NCBI GenBank assembly: GCA_900754525.1
Contig: CAAEDE010000024.1
Span: 1 to 14,158 of the forward strand
Source of the DNA: an uncultured Collinsella sp.
GTDB taxonomy: Bacteria > Actinomycetota > Coriobacteriia > Coriobacteriales > Coriobacteriaceae
Length of the DNA: 14,158 nucleotides
Direction of reading: 5' to 3'
The notes beneath the pieces are model-generated. The model had not been told where the DNA came from. It worked only from the letters and a program-made list of their open reading frames with translations, and did no database searches. The number at the start of each line of letters is the position of its first letter. The stretch's first letter is position 1. This document shows, piece by piece, positions 6,805 to 14,073 of the stretch. The position numbers were made by a program, and so were the translations under genes.

Positions 6805-7278
6805 ATGGATTCCAAAAGACTTGCCGAGATAGCCGATGTTATGGAGGACCGCGGCCTCACGCGCGTGCGCGTTGAGGAGCCCGATGGCACCGCGGTCGAG
6901 CTCGAGCGCGCGAGTGCAGCGCAGCCGGTTGCCGTGCCCATGCCTATGCCGAGCGCTATGGCCGCTCCAGCTGCAGCTCCCACAGTCGCGCCTGCCGCAC
7001 CGGAGCCCGCCGCGCAGACACCTGCCGCCGCACCGGAGCCCAAGGGCACCGAGGTGACCGCTCCCATGGTCGGCGTTTTCTATGCTGCCCCGGCGCCGGG
7101 CGACGAGCCGTTTGTGCACGTGGGCTCTAAGGTCAAGGCCGGCGAGACCCTCTGCATCATCGAGGCCATGAAGGTTCTCAACGAGGTAACGGCAGAGGCG
7201 GATGGCGAGGTGCTCGAGATCTGCGTGGCCGACGGCGACCTCGTGGAGTTTGGCAGCTGCCTCATGAGGATCGGATAG
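6805..7278 (+). CDS. accB: Biotin carboxyl carrier protein of acetyl-CoA carboxylase
   Basis: The 157-residue protein has three parts: a short N-terminal helical segment (1-38), a flexible Ala/Pro-rich linker (about 40-80, with repeated PAAAP-like units), and a C-terminal biotinyl domain (84-157). The biotin acceptor is Lys123 in the canonical EAMKVLNEV. It shuttles carboxybiotin between AccC and the carboxyltransferase. GAGGAG (6792-6797), inside the end of fabF, serves as the ribosome site. The expected modifying enzyme is the divergent BirA at the other end of the operon. Confidence 0.96.
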   Translation: MDSKRLAEIADVMEDRGLTRVRVEEPDGTAVELERASAAQPVAVPMPMPSAMAAPAAAPTVAPAAPEPAAQTPAAAPEPKGTEVTAPMVGVFYAAPAPGDEPFVHVGSKVKAGETLCIIEAMKVLNEVTAEADGEVLEICVADGDLVEFGSCLMRIG

Positions 7279-7287
7279 GTGATATCC

Positions 7288-7710
7288 ATGAACAAAGAAG
7301 AGCTTAAAGAACTGTTGCCGCATCGCGAACCGATGCTTTTGCTCGACGAGGCCGAGCTGGTGGGCGACGAGGCCCACGGCAAGATCACGATCACGGGCGA
7401 CGAGTACTTTTTGCAGGGGCATTTTCCGGGAAACCCGGTCGTCCCCGGCGTGATTCAGTGCGAGATGCTCGCCCAGAACTGCTGCGTGCTGCTGATGGGC
7501 GATGAGGAGGCGCGCGGCGCGACGCCGTTCTATACGAGCCTCGATAAGGTGCGCTTTAAGCGTCCGGTGCGCCCGGGCGACACGGTTGATCTGGTGTGCA
7601 CCATCACGCGTGCGCGCGGGCCGTTCCGCTTTGCGACGGGTACTGCGAGCGTCAACGGTGAGGTTTGCTGCCGCGCCGATATGTCTTTTGCACTCATGCA
7701 CGAAAGTTAA
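7288..7710 (+). CDS. fabZ: 3-hydroxyacyl-ACP dehydratase
   Basis: The 140-residue hot-dog fold enzyme removes water from 3-hydroxyacyl-ACP. It begins with the typical LLPHREPMLLLDEAEL. The active site is GHFPGNPVVPGVIQCEMLAQ, with His45 and Glu59, matching His54/Glu68 of E. coli FabZ. Two starts are possible: the ATG at 7288 used here, with AGGTGA 5 bases upstream, or a GTG at 7279 directly after the accB stop with GAGGA (7266-7270) 8 bases upstream, adding three residues. No FabA or FabM is present in the window, so the route to unsaturated acids, if any, is not visible. Confidence 0.94.
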   Translation: MNKEELKELLPHREPMLLLDEAELVGDEAHGKITITGDEYFLQGHFPGNPVVPGVIQCEMLAQNCCVLLMGDEEARGATPFYTSLDKVRFKRPVRPGDTVDLVCTITRARGPFRFATGTASVNGEVCCRADMSFALMHES

Positions 7711-7720
7711 GGAAGGCTTC

Positions 7721-9064
7721 ATGTTCGACAAAGTGCTCATCGCCAACCGCGGAGAAGTCGCGGTGCGTGTTATCCGCGCGTGCCGCGATATGGGCATCAA
7801 GACCGTCGCCGTTTATTCCACGGCCGATGCGGACGCGCTGCACGTGCAGCTTGCCGACGAGGCGTATTGCATTGGCGGCCCGCGTCTTGCCGAGAGCTAC
7901 CTCAACGACGATGCTGTGCTCACCTGTGCCGTGAAGTCGGGAGCAAAGGCGATCCATCCCGGCTATGGCTTCTTTTCCGAGAAGGCGAGCTTCGTGCGCG
8001 ACTGCGACAAGTATGGCCTGACGTTTGTCGGTCCTTCGGCCGAGGTGATCGACAGCATGGGCGACAAGGACGCCGCACGTCGAACGGCTGCCGCGGCGGG
8101 CGTGCCCATCGTACCGGGCTGCGATTTGCTCAAAAGCCCCGAGGAGGCGACAGCCGAGGCCGAGCGCATTGGCTGCCCCGTGCTCATCAAGGCGCGTGCG
8201 GGTGGAGGCGGTCGCGGCATTCGCAAGGTCGAGCGCGTGGAAGATGCGGCAAAGGCGTTCATCGAGGCACGTGCCGAGGGCGAGGCCGTCTTTGGCGACG
8301 GCGAGTGCTACATGGAGAAGTTCGTCGCGCCGGCGCACCACGTTGAGGTGCAGATTATGGCCGATAAGCAGGGCCATGTGTTTTCGCTCGGCGAGCGCGA
8401 GTGCTCGGTGCAGCGCCGCAACCAAAAGCTAATCGAGGAGAGCCCCGCGCCGTGCCTCGACGGACACGACGACATTCGTGCTCACATGCACAAGGCGGCG
8501 CGTGACTTGGCTCGTGCCGTCGGCTACGAAGGGGCCGGTACCATCGAGTTCCTGTATTCGGACGACGGCAATTTCTACTTTATGGAAATGAACACGCGCT
8601 TGCAGGTGGAGCATCCGGTTACGGAGTTTGTGACCGATACCGACTTGGTCAAGTGGCAGCTGCGCGTGGCAGCCGGCCAGCCTCTGCCCTTTGAGCAGGA
8701 GGACGTGCCGGTTCGCAACCACGCCATGGAGTGCCGCATCAATGCCGAAACGCCGGACTTTCTGCCGTCATGCGGAACGGTCACCGCGTTGCGTGTGCCG
8801 GGTGGTCCGCGCGTGCGCTGGGATTCCGCCATGTTTACCGGCGCGAACGTTCCGCCGTACTACGACTCCATGCTCGGCAAGCTCATCGTGTGTGCGCCCA
8901 CGCGTGACGGCGCCATTCGCAAGATGCGCTCGGCCCTGGGCGAGCTCGTGATTGAGGGCGTGAGCGAAAACAGCGAGCTTCAGCTCGACGTGCTGGCAAA
9001 CGACGAGTTCTTGTCGGGCATGTATCACACCGATCTGATGGGGCATCTCTATGCTGATGAATAG
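7721..9064 (+). CDS. accC: Acetyl-CoA carboxylase, biotin carboxylase subunit
   Basis: The 447-residue ATP-grasp enzyme carboxylates the biotin on AccB using bicarbonate and ATP. It opens with the family start MFDKVLIANRGEVAVRVIRA, followed by HPGYGFFSEKASF (79-91), VLIKARAGGGGRGIRKV (154-170, Lys157 and the glycine loop), ERECSVQRRNQKLIEE (226-240), FMEMNTRLQVEHPVTE (287-302, Arg293 and Glu297) and the C-terminal domain. The open frame extends upstream to 7502 across fabZ, but AAGGA (7709-7713) 7 bases before the ATG at 7721 and the conserved N terminus fix the start. Its end overlaps the accDA start by 14 bases. Confidence 0.96.
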   Translation: MFDKVLIANRGEVAVRVIRACRDMGIKTVAVYSTADADALHVQLADEAYCIGGPRLAESYLNDDAVLTCAVKSGAKAIHPGYGFFSEKASFVRDCDKYGLTFVGPSAEVIDSMGDKDAARRTAAAAGVPIVPGCDLLKSPEEATAEAERIGCPVLIKARAGGGGRGIRKVERVEDAAKAFIEARAEGEAVFGDGECYMEKFVAPAHHVEVQIMADKQGHVFSLGERECSVQRRNQKLIEESPAPCLDGHDDIRAHMHKAARDLARAVGYEGAGTIEFLYSDDGNFYFMEMNTRLQVEHPVTEFVTDTDLVKWQLRVAAGQPLPFEQEDVPVRNHAMECRINAETPDFLPSCGTVTALRVPGGPRVRWDSAMFTGANVPPYYDSMLGKLIVCAPTRDGAIRKMRSALGELVIEGVSENSELQLDVLANDEFLSGMYHTDLMGHLYADE

Positions 9065-10775
9065 AAAAGCGAAGACGGTCAATGTCCTTGAGGGGCCGAT
9101 AACCGAGTCGTGCGCCGAGTTTCCCGCGCGCCACGTGTTTATCAAGTGCCCGGAGTGCCGCCGTGTGATCGATGAGGCACGCCTACACGACAACCTCGAG
9201 GTCTGCCCTCGTTGCGGCAAACACTTTCGCGTGAGCGGTCGCGCGCGCATGCGCATGACGGTCGACGAGGGCACGTTTGAGGAATGGGATGCCAATCTGG
9301 CATCAGAGGATTTCCTCTCGTTTCCCGGCTATGCCGATAAGCTCAAGGGCGCGGTCGAGCGCTCGGGTGAGCACGATGCCGTTGTGTGCGGCAAGGGCAA
9401 AATCTGCGGTTGCGATACGGCGCTCTTCTTTATGGACGCCAACTTTATGATGGGCTCGATGGGTTCCGTGGTGGGCGAGAAGATCTGTCGCACATTTGAG
9501 CATGCGACCGAGCTGGGATTGCCGGTTGTCGGCTTTACCGTTTCGGGCGGTGCGCGCATGCAAGAGGGCGTGACCTCGCTTATGCAGATGGCCAAGATTT
9601 CTGCGGCGGTTAGGCGCCACAGCGAGGCGGGCGGTCTGTATATCACGGTGCTCACCGACCCCACGACCGGAGGTGTGACCGCGAGCTTTGCCATGGAGGG
9701 CGACATTATCCTGGCCGAGCCTGATGCCCTGACGGCATTTGCCGGCCCGCGCGTGATCGAGCAGAACATGCACAAGCGCCTGCCCAAGGGATTCCAGCGC
9801 TCCGAGTTTTTACTGGAGCACGGCTTTTGCGATGCCGTTGTTCCGCGTGGCGAGATTGCGCTCACGGTAGGCGAGCTGCTGGCGCTGCACGAAGGGCACG
9901 CGCCCGGCCTGGGGGCACCGCATGAGATCGTGCATACGGGTCGCCGCGGCAAAAAGCTGGGACACTTGTTCAAGCGCTCGGCCGCACCAAAAACCGCGCT
10001 CGAGATTGTCAAGCAGACTCGCTCGGCGGATCGCGCCACGGCAGGCGAGATGATCTCGCTGGGCCTGGATGGATTTGTGGAGCTGCACGGCGACCGCTAC
10101 TTTGGCGACGACGCTGCTGTGGTGGCTGGCATTGGCTGGAAAGACGGACGCCCCGTAACGGTCATCGCCATCGAGCGCGGCACAACGACCAAAGAGCGCA
10201 TGCGTCGCAACTTTGGTATGGCACATCCCGAGGGCTACCGCAAAGCGCGTCGCCTTATGCGCCAGGCCGAAAAGTTTGGTCGACCGGTTCTGTGCCTGGT
10301 CGATACTTCGGGCGCGTTTTGCGGCATCGGTGCCGAGGAACGCGGCCAGGGTGAGGCGATTGCCCAGAACCTCATGGAGATGAGCGGCCTTAAGACGCCG
10401 ATTGTCTCGGTGGTGACAGGCGAGGGCGGCTCTGGTGGCGCGCTGGCGCTGTCCGTGGCCGACCGCATCCTGATGCTCTCGAGCTCGGCCTATTCGGTCG
10501 TGAGCCCCGAGGCCTGTGCGTCGATCCTGTGGAAGGATACCGAGCGCGCGAATGAGGCCGCTGAGGCGCTGAAGCTCACGGCCCCCGATCTGTTGGCGCC
10601 CGGCATCATCGACGGCATTGTTGATGATAGGGGCCTGTCGCATGAGGAGATCGCCGGTGCCGTCATGTCCTCGGCATTTGATGCCTTCGATACGCTTGGG
10701 CGGCTCGACAACGCGACCCTCACAAACCTCCGCTACGAAAAGTACCGCGCAATCGGTCAGTATCGCACGATGTGA
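9051..10775 (+). CDS. accDA: Fused acetyl-CoA carboxylase carboxyltransferase, beta plus alpha
   Basis: A single 574-residue protein contains both carboxyltransferase subunits that transfer CO2 from biotin to acetyl-CoA, giving malonyl-CoA. Residues 1 to about 295 are AccD-like: a zinc ribbon with Cys33, Cys36, Cys52 and Cys55, then VSGGARMQEGVTSLMQMAK (164-182) and DPTTGGVTASFAMEGD. Residues about 310 to 574 are AccA-like: TALEIVKQTRSADRAT, FVELHGDRYFGDD (342-354), VDTSGAFCGIGAEERGQGEA (417-436), GEGGSGGALAL (457-467) and VSPEACASILWKD. A short basic linker (GRRGKKLGHLFKRS) joins them, and there is no stop between them. In E. coli and most Firmicutes these are separate genes. ATG 9051 overlaps accC; ATG 9057, two codons later, is an alternative start. 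Confidence 0.95.
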   Translation: MLMNRKAKTVNVLEGPITESCAEFPARHVFIKCPECRRVIDEARLHDNLEVCPRCGKHFRVSGRARMRMTVDEGTFEEWDANLASEDFLSFPGYADKLKGAVERSGEHDAVVCGKGKICGCDTALFFMDANFMMGSMGSVVGEKICRTFEHATELGLPVVGFTVSGGARMQEGVTSLMQMAKISAAVRRHSEAGGLYITVLTDPTTGGVTASFAMEGDIILAEPDALTAFAGPRVIEQNMHKRLPKGFQRSEFLLEHGFCDAVVPRGEIALTVGELLALHEGHAPGLGAPHEIVHTGRRGKKLGHLFKRSAAPKTALEIVKQTRSADRATAGEMISLGLDGFVELHGDRYFGDDAAVVAGIGWKDGRPVTVIAIERGTTTKERMRRNFGMAHPEGYRKARRLMRQAEKFGRPVLCLVDTSGAFCGIGAEERGQGEAIAQNLMEMSGLKTPIVSVVTGEGGSGGALALSVADRILMLSSSAYSVVSPEACASILWKDTERANEAAEALKLTAPDLLAPGIIDGIVDDRGLSHEEIAGAVMSSAFDAFDTLGRLDNATLTNLRYEKYRAIGQYRTM

Positions 10776-10823
10776 CAAAGGGACAGTCCGCATGTCACAT
10801 TGGGAAAGGGTTCCTGTGTCACA
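10770..10823 (+). repeat. Short inverted repeats around the EIIC start
   Basis: ATGTGAC (10770-10776) and GTCACAT (10794-10800) are perfect inverted copies. A further GTCACA recurs at 10818-10823. The 3' arm overlaps the proposed start codon at 10792, and the ribosome site AGGGA lies in the loop, so the fold could limit initiation. A related but not identical motif (CACAAGGACGATTCCTTTG, 12041-12059) lies just after the EIIC gene. Whether these belong to a dispersed repeat family cannot be told from one window. Confidence 0.4.
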
Positions 10824-12030
10824 AGTTTCTAACACCTCGTTTACAACGACGCTCTCATCAAACGCCATGGCCGTGGTGGACTATCTGTCCAAAAGCATGA
10901 TGTCGGCGTTGCCGTTTATTGTCTGCGCGGCGTTGTTCCGCACCGTCGCCGTCATTATGGGCGAAGGCATGCTGGGCCTATGGTCTGCCGATTCCGAAAT
11001 CTATCGCCTGTTCTACAGTTGGCTCTATAACGCCGGTTACTACTTTTTGCCCATTTATCTTGGTTGGGCGGCCGCCCGCCAGCTCGGTTGCTCGGAGCAG
11101 CTGGGCATGATGCTGGGCGGCGTATTGATTGCGCCCGATCTGCTTAAGCTCGTCGATGCCGCATCGACGACGGGGGCATCGATGACTTCCGTGTATGGTC
11201 TGCTTCCCGCGCCGGTCAACGATTACACGACGACTGTTATCCCGGTTCTCATCTCGGTGCCCGTGCTATGGCGAGTGGAGTGTTTCTTTCAGCGCGTTAT
11301 CCCTAAGGCCGTGGCGTTTTCGTTCGTTCCGTTTGCAACCATGCTTGTCATGGTTCCGGTTTCGCTGTGCATTACGGCGCCGGCGGGCAGCTATCTGGGC
11401 ATGCTGTTGGGCCAGCTTATGTTTATGCTTGGCAATTCCGGTGGCATCGTGTCGTTGCTCACGCTCATGGGGCTTGCCGCGGGCTGGGAGTTCCTAAAGA
11501 TCGCCGGCGTCAGCAACGTTGTCCTATCGCTCGCCTATGCGCAGTTTATGAGTGTGGGAACGGATTCGTGCATCCTGATCGCCGCGACGATGGCAACGTT
11601 CGCCGTTTGGGGCATGCCCTTTGGCGCGTCGCTTCGCGTTGCGGATAAGGACGAGAAGGCGCTCATGTTGGGCTACTCGATCTCGGGCGTGCTTGGTGGC
11701 GTAAGCGAGCCGGCACTGTACGGCTGCGGCTTTAAATACGGCAGGTGCCTCACATGCATGGCCATTGGCGGCGCCGTTGGAGGACTTGTTGCAGCCGTGG
11801 GCCACGTTACGGCCTATACCATCGGCATGACGAATGTCCTCATGGTCATTGGCTTTGCCACGGGCGGCATCTCGAACCTGCTGTGGTGCTGCGCTGCCGG
11901 CGGTGTGGCATTTGCGGTGTCTGCGGCGCTGAGCTACTGCTTTGGCGTGGTGTCGACGAAGGGGCAGGCGGCAGAAGACGGAGCCGATTTGTCCGAAACA
12001 GCGGCAAGCGCTGCTGAAGCAAGCGCGTAA
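10792..12030 (+). CDS. PTS EIIC-like sugar permease domain, without EIIA or EIIB
   Basis: The product (412 residues) is a polytopic membrane protein with about ten hydrophobic segments. It resembles the EIIC domain of the glucose/beta-glucoside PTS family: ALPFIVCAALFRTVAVIMG, YYFLPIYLGWAAARQLGCSE (83-102), and the sugar-site motif GGVSEPALYGCGFKYGR (302-318). It has no phosphorylatable EIIB Cys or EIIA His domain. The hydrophilic tail after about 388 is rich in Ala, Ser and Glu. Substrate is unknown. The chosen ATG has AGGGA (10779-10783) 8 bases upstream; GTG 10816 and ATG 10867 are alternatives. It starts 16 bases after accDA with no terminator between, so it probably shares the fab transcript. 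It might work with EIIA/EIIB partners encoded elsewhere. Confidence 0.82.
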   Translation: MSHWERVPVSQVSNTSFTTTLSSNAMAVVDYLSKSMMSALPFIVCAALFRTVAVIMGEGMLGLWSADSEIYRLFYSWLYNAGYYFLPIYLGWAAARQLGCSEQLGMMLGGVLIAPDLLKLVDAASTTGASMTSVYGLLPAPVNDYTTTVIPVLISVPVLWRVECFFQRVIPKAVAFSFVPFATMLVMVPVSLCITAPAGSYLGMLLGQLMFMLGNSGGIVSLLTLMGLAAGWEFLKIAGVSNVVLSLAYAQFMSVGTDSCILIAATMATFAVWGMPFGASLRVADKDEKALMLGYSISGVLGGVSEPALYGCGFKYGRCLTCMAIGGAVGGLVAAVGHVTAYTIGMTNVLMVIGFATGGISNLLWCCAAGGVAFAVSAALSYCFGVVSTKGQAAEDGADLSETAASAAEASA

Positions 12031-12068
12031 ACCTGTGCGACACAAGGACGATTCCTTTGCCATGCTCC

Positions 12069-12101
12069 AAGGCCGTGGCCCGTGTGGGTCGCGGCCTTTT
12101 T
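12069..12101 (+). terminator. Intrinsic terminator ending the fab-EIIC unit
   Basis: AAGGCCGTGGCCC (12069-12081) pairs with GGGTCGCGGCCTT (12086-12098) over 13 bp, including two G-U pairs, with a GTGT loop. A T run (12097-12101) follows. It is the first terminator seen downstream of fabH. Confidence 0.88.
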
Positions 12102-12133
12102 GTATCTGAAGGACAAAGTGGCTACACTACAAT
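12100..12133 (+). promoter_or_regulatory. Candidate promoter for the CDF transporter
   Basis: TTGTAT (12100-12105) and TACACT (12123-12128) are spaced by 17 bases, and an overlapping TACAAT (12128-12133) is a better -10 but has no good -35. The site follows the terminator and precedes the CDF start by about 50 bases, in an otherwise AT-rich spacer (ATAGATATATATAG, 12145-12158). The match to consensus is modest. Confidence 0.4.
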
Positions 12134-12176
12134 CCGTTTGAGCAATAGATATATATAGGCAGTACCGTGGGGGCTG

Positions 12177-13337
12177 ATGAAGATGGTCGAGTGGATCGTT
12201 CGTCGTGCGCAGGGTGACCGTGCGCGCGTGGGCACGTTGACGGGCATGGTGTGTATTCTCGCTAATGTTGCGCTTTGTGCTGCGAAGGGCGTAATTGGTG
12301 TGCTGTCGGGATCGGTTTCGATTGTGGCGGATGCCATGAACAACCTGTCCGATGCCAGCTCGAATATCGTGAGCGTGCTGGGCTTTAAGCTGGCGAGCAA
12401 GCCGGCGGACCCCGAGCATCCTTACGGCCACGGTCGCTACGAGTATCTCTCGGGTCTGGTCGTGGCGGCACTCGTACTGCTTATTGGCATCGAACTGGTG
12501 AAGTCTTCGTTTGAGCGTATCATCCACCCCGAACCTGTCGAGTTCTCGCTTGCCCTGGTGGCAGTCCTGGCGCTTTCGATGGTTGTAAAGCTGTGGATGG
12601 CGGCCCTCAACCAGAAGCTCGGTGACCGTATTGAGTCCGATACGCTGCACGCGACGGCTCAAGACTCAAAGAACGATGTCCTGGCCACGGGTGCTGTGCT
12701 GGCGTGCGCGATTGTTTCCCAGGTGACGCATATCAATCTTGATGCATGGGTTGGACTTGCCGTTGGCGCCTATATTGGCTGGAGCGGTTTTGAACTCATC
12801 CAGGATACGGTGAGCCCGCTTTTGGGCCAGACGCCCGATCCTAAGCTGGTCAAGCACATTCGAGACAAGATCATGAGCTACCCCGGCGTTTTGGGCGTTC
12901 ACGATCTGATGGTTCACGACTACGGCCCGGGCAGGAAGTTCGCAAGCGCTCACGCCGAGATGGCAGCCGAGGCCAGCCCGCTGGAAAGTCACGACACGCT
13001 CGATAACATCGAGCAGGCGTTTAGGAACGAAGACGGCATGATTGTCACGCTTCACTACGATCCCATCGTGACCGATGACCCCAAGCTGGCGAGCATGCGC
13101 TTGCGCATTCACGCCATGGCCCAGGAGATCGATAGTCGCCTCTCGATTCACGATCTGCGCTGTGTGCCGGGCCCTACGCACACCAACGTGATCTTTGACT
13201 GCGTGCGACCCTCGGATCTGCAGATGAGTGCCGAAGACTTAAAGCACGCGCTGACACAACGGGTCGAATCGGAATATCCCAAGTCGATTGCTAAGATTAC
13301 GATCGACGAAGACTACGTAGGGCATACCCACGAGTAA
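12177..13337 (+). CDS. Cation diffusion facilitator, probable divalent metal (possibly Mn2+) exporter
   Basis: The 386-residue inner-membrane antiporter has about six membrane spans in residues 20-215, then a cytoplasmic region. Family motifs are GSVSIVADAMNNLSDASSN (45-63), HPYGHGRYEYLSG (81-93) and QDSKNDVLATGA (162-173). The transport-site residues line up as Asn55 and Asp59 in TM2 with Asp163 and Asp167 in TM5. That N-D-D-D set is described for manganese-type CDF proteins such as pneumococcal MntE, whereas zinc types usually have His. After the usual cytoplasmic domain (about 222-295) a second, similar segment (about 300-380; compare VHDLMVHDYGPGRK with IHDLRCVPGPTHT) extends the protein. 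The ATG at 12177 follows a G-rich, weak ribosome site (12168-12172). Substrate is inferred, not shown. Confidence 0.88.
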   Translation: MKMVEWIVRRAQGDRARVGTLTGMVCILANVALCAAKGVIGVLSGSVSIVADAMNNLSDASSNIVSVLGFKLASKPADPEHPYGHGRYEYLSGLVVAALVLLIGIELVKSSFERIIHPEPVEFSLALVAVLALSMVVKLWMAALNQKLGDRIESDTLHATAQDSKNDVLATGAVLACAIVSQVTHINLDAWVGLAVGAYIGWSGFELIQDTVSPLLGQTPDPKLVKHIRDKIMSYPGVLGVHDLMVHDYGPGRKFASAHAEMAAEASPLESHDTLDNIEQAFRNEDGMIVTLHYDPIVTDDPKLASMRLRIHAMAQEIDSRLSIHDLRCVPGPTHTNVIFDCVRPSDLQMSAEDLKHALTQRVESEYPKSIAKITIDEDYVGHTHE

Positions 13338-13376
13338 GGCTGTGCCGGCAAAGCAGGTTATGCAGAAGGGGAGAGC

Positions 13377-14003
13377 ATGAAGAAGCTGTATCTACTCCGC
13401 CACGGTCAGACGGAGTTCAACGTCAAAAAGCTGGTCCAGGGCCGCTGCGATTCACCGCTGACCGACCTGGGCCGAAAACAAGCGGGAATGGCAGCCGCAT
13501 GGCTCAAAGCAAACGGCGTCGTCCCCGACAAAGTGGTCTCCTCCCCTTTGGGCCGAGCCATGGCCACGGCAAGCCTCGTCGCAACCGAGCTTCTCGGCGC
13601 AGACGCCGACGTTGAGCCCTGCGAAGGCATTATCGAGCGCTGCTACGGCACCTTCGAAGAGGGCCCGCACGACGCGCTGCCCACCGACGTCTGGGATCCA
13701 GGCGAGGACTTAATCCCATTCGGAGGAGAAGGAAGCCATGCGCTGCAAGAGCGCATGGTAGACACCCTCACCAATATCATGGGCGCCGATGGTATCGAAA
13801 CCCTTCTAGCAGTAAGCCACGGCAGTGCCAGCCGCCAATTCATCAAGGCTGCAGCCCCAGAGGGCTTCGAGCTCCCAGCAAAACTCTCCAACTGCGCCAT
13901 CATGATCTTCGATTTCGATGAGGCAAAGCCACAAGCAGAAGGCGAGCCAATGCAATGCAAGTTCACCCTCCAGCAAATAGTGGACCCCCAACAAAGTAAT
14001 TAG
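13377..14003 (+). CDS. Histidine phosphatase / phosphoglycerate mutase-family protein
   Basis: The 208-residue protein has the branch signature LRHGQTEFN (7-15) with the phospho-acceptor His9, Arg60 in SSPLGRAMATA, an acidic Glu87 in IIERCYGTFEE, and the second His148 in VSHGSASRQF. It is therefore a cytosolic phosphatase or mutase of the histidine phosphatase superfamily. Substrate cannot be told; it is somewhat shorter than cofactor-dependent glycolytic mutases and more like small phosphatases (cobalamin, sugar-phosphate). GGGGAG (about 13368-13373) precedes the ATG. It lies 39 bases after the CDF gene and is likely co-transcribed. Its codons use A in the third position (gca, cca, caa, aaa) more often than the neighbouring genes, especially in the second half. 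Confidence 0.88.
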   Translation: MKKLYLLRHGQTEFNVKKLVQGRCDSPLTDLGRKQAGMAAAWLKANGVVPDKVVSSPLGRAMATASLVATELLGADADVEPCEGIIERCYGTFEEGPHDALPTDVWDPGEDLIPFGGEGSHALQERMVDTLTNIMGADGIETLLAVSHGSASRQFIKAAAPEGFELPAKLSNCAIMIFDFDEAKPQAEGEPMQCKFTLQQIVDPQQSN

Positions 14004-14073
14004 CTGAGCGAGCAGAGTTAAGCAGACATCAACGTGTCGTCTCCCGAGCTTGGCAGAGGGGCGGCGAAATATA

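Noticed and set aside
7502..7720. Upstream extension of accC across fabZ
   Set aside because: The extension is an out-of-frame reading of fabZ. The biotin carboxylase N terminus begins exactly at the ATG at 7721.
6271..7800. 509-codon open frame on the minus strand opposite fabF, accB, fabZ and the accC start
   Set aside because: The plus strand encodes four recognised enzymes with intact active sites over the same bases. The minus frame is rich in His/Arg/Ala/Gly as expected for the shadow of GC-rich genes, and matches no family I know.
10618..10791. Upstream extension of the EIIC frame into accDA
   Set aside because: It overlaps the conserved end of AccA in another frame, and the peptide is not membrane-like. 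A start with a ribosome site exists at 10792.
9810..10868. 352-codon open frame on the minus strand opposite accDA
   Set aside because: It is the antisense shadow of the conserved AccA domain, with no recognisable motif and no ribosome site that stands out.
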